Shown: piece by piece, positions 33,673-33,687 of the stretch
How the letters are laid out: each line of letters begins with the position of its first letter
Numbering within the stretch: the first letter of the stretch is position 1
Assembly: GCA_964506685.1 (NCBI GenBank)
Contig: CAZDMQ010000038.1
Location: 1 to 33,687, forward strand
Length of the DNA: 33,687 nt
Direction of reading: 5' to 3'
From: UBA5336 sp964506685
Lineage (GTDB): Bacteria; Pseudomonadota; Alphaproteobacteria; Caulobacterales; Hyphomonadaceae
Translations under genes and position numbers: made by a program
Notes under the pieces: model-generated
The model's input: only the letters and a program-made list of their open reading frames with translations
What the model was told of the DNA's origin: nothing
Database searches by the model: none

Positions 33673-33687
33673 CGAGGCTCGCCGGCG

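Overview
The window is high-GC chromosomal DNA from an alphaproteobacterium, most likely an aquatic member of the Caulobacterales/Maricaulales (Hyphomonadaceae- or Maricaulaceae-like). Reasons: the order dnaQ-coaE-aroE-maf-ppsR // hemE-hemH-hemJ-rho; a nearby parAB/rsmG/mnmG/mnmE block; a CenR-type response regulator and an NtrZ-like periplasmic protein close to leuS; a perfect TTAA-N7-TTAA CtrA box; and a cluster of GANTC (CcrM) sites. This is the neighbourhood of the replication origin: the 374-bp gap between ppsR and hemE (14146-14519) matches the Caulobacter origin by position, and three perfect parS centromere sites lie 6-9 kb away.

Layout. (1) 1-3735, minus strand: an EAL phosphodiesterase with a degenerate GGDEF domain, the HslV protease subunit and a polytopic membrane protein. 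(2) 3820-10147, mixed accessory and housekeeping: hisB without its usual hisHAF partners, a minimal mercury-type module (MerR divergent from MerT plus a GDCCVxC protein, no MerA), an EamA transporter whose start codon overlaps that of a divergent small gene, an SDR dehydrogenase, a secreted protein with a calcium-loop motif, and purA. (3) 10165-14145, minus: a small gene behind a CtrA-like box, then dnaQ, coaE, aroE, maf and ppsR in a tightly overlapping operon. (4) 14146-14519: candidate origin. (5) 14520-18461, plus: hemE-hemH-hemJ and rho. (6) 18558-28334, minus: leuS-lptE-holA and mnmE-mnmG-rsmG-parA-parB, mostly with overlapping stops and starts. (7) 28461-33457, cell-envelope and regulatory genes: DUF3576, a porin, an NtrZ-like protein, a thiamine-phosphate-synthase-like protein and YggS with overlapping divergent starts, an L,D-transpeptidase and CenR. 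(8) 33458-33687: a hairpin and a 15-bp tandem repeat running towards the window edge.

How the genes work together. Replication (origin, dnaQ, holA), segregation (parABS), tRNA and rRNA modification (mnmE, mnmG, rsmG), late haem synthesis (hemE, hemH, hemJ) and envelope building (lptE, L,D-transpeptidase, cenR, porin, NtrZ-like) are clustered around the origin. Genes immediately left and right of the candidate origin are transcribed away from it, whereas the parAB-mnmGE and leuS blocks read towards it.

No tRNA, rRNA, CRISPR array, prophage or insertion sequence was recognised. Most of the window is ordinary core genome. The parts most worth a second look are the MerR/MerT/GDCCVxC module, the two overlapping divergent start-codon pairs, the CtrA box next to dnaQ, and the candidate origin itself.
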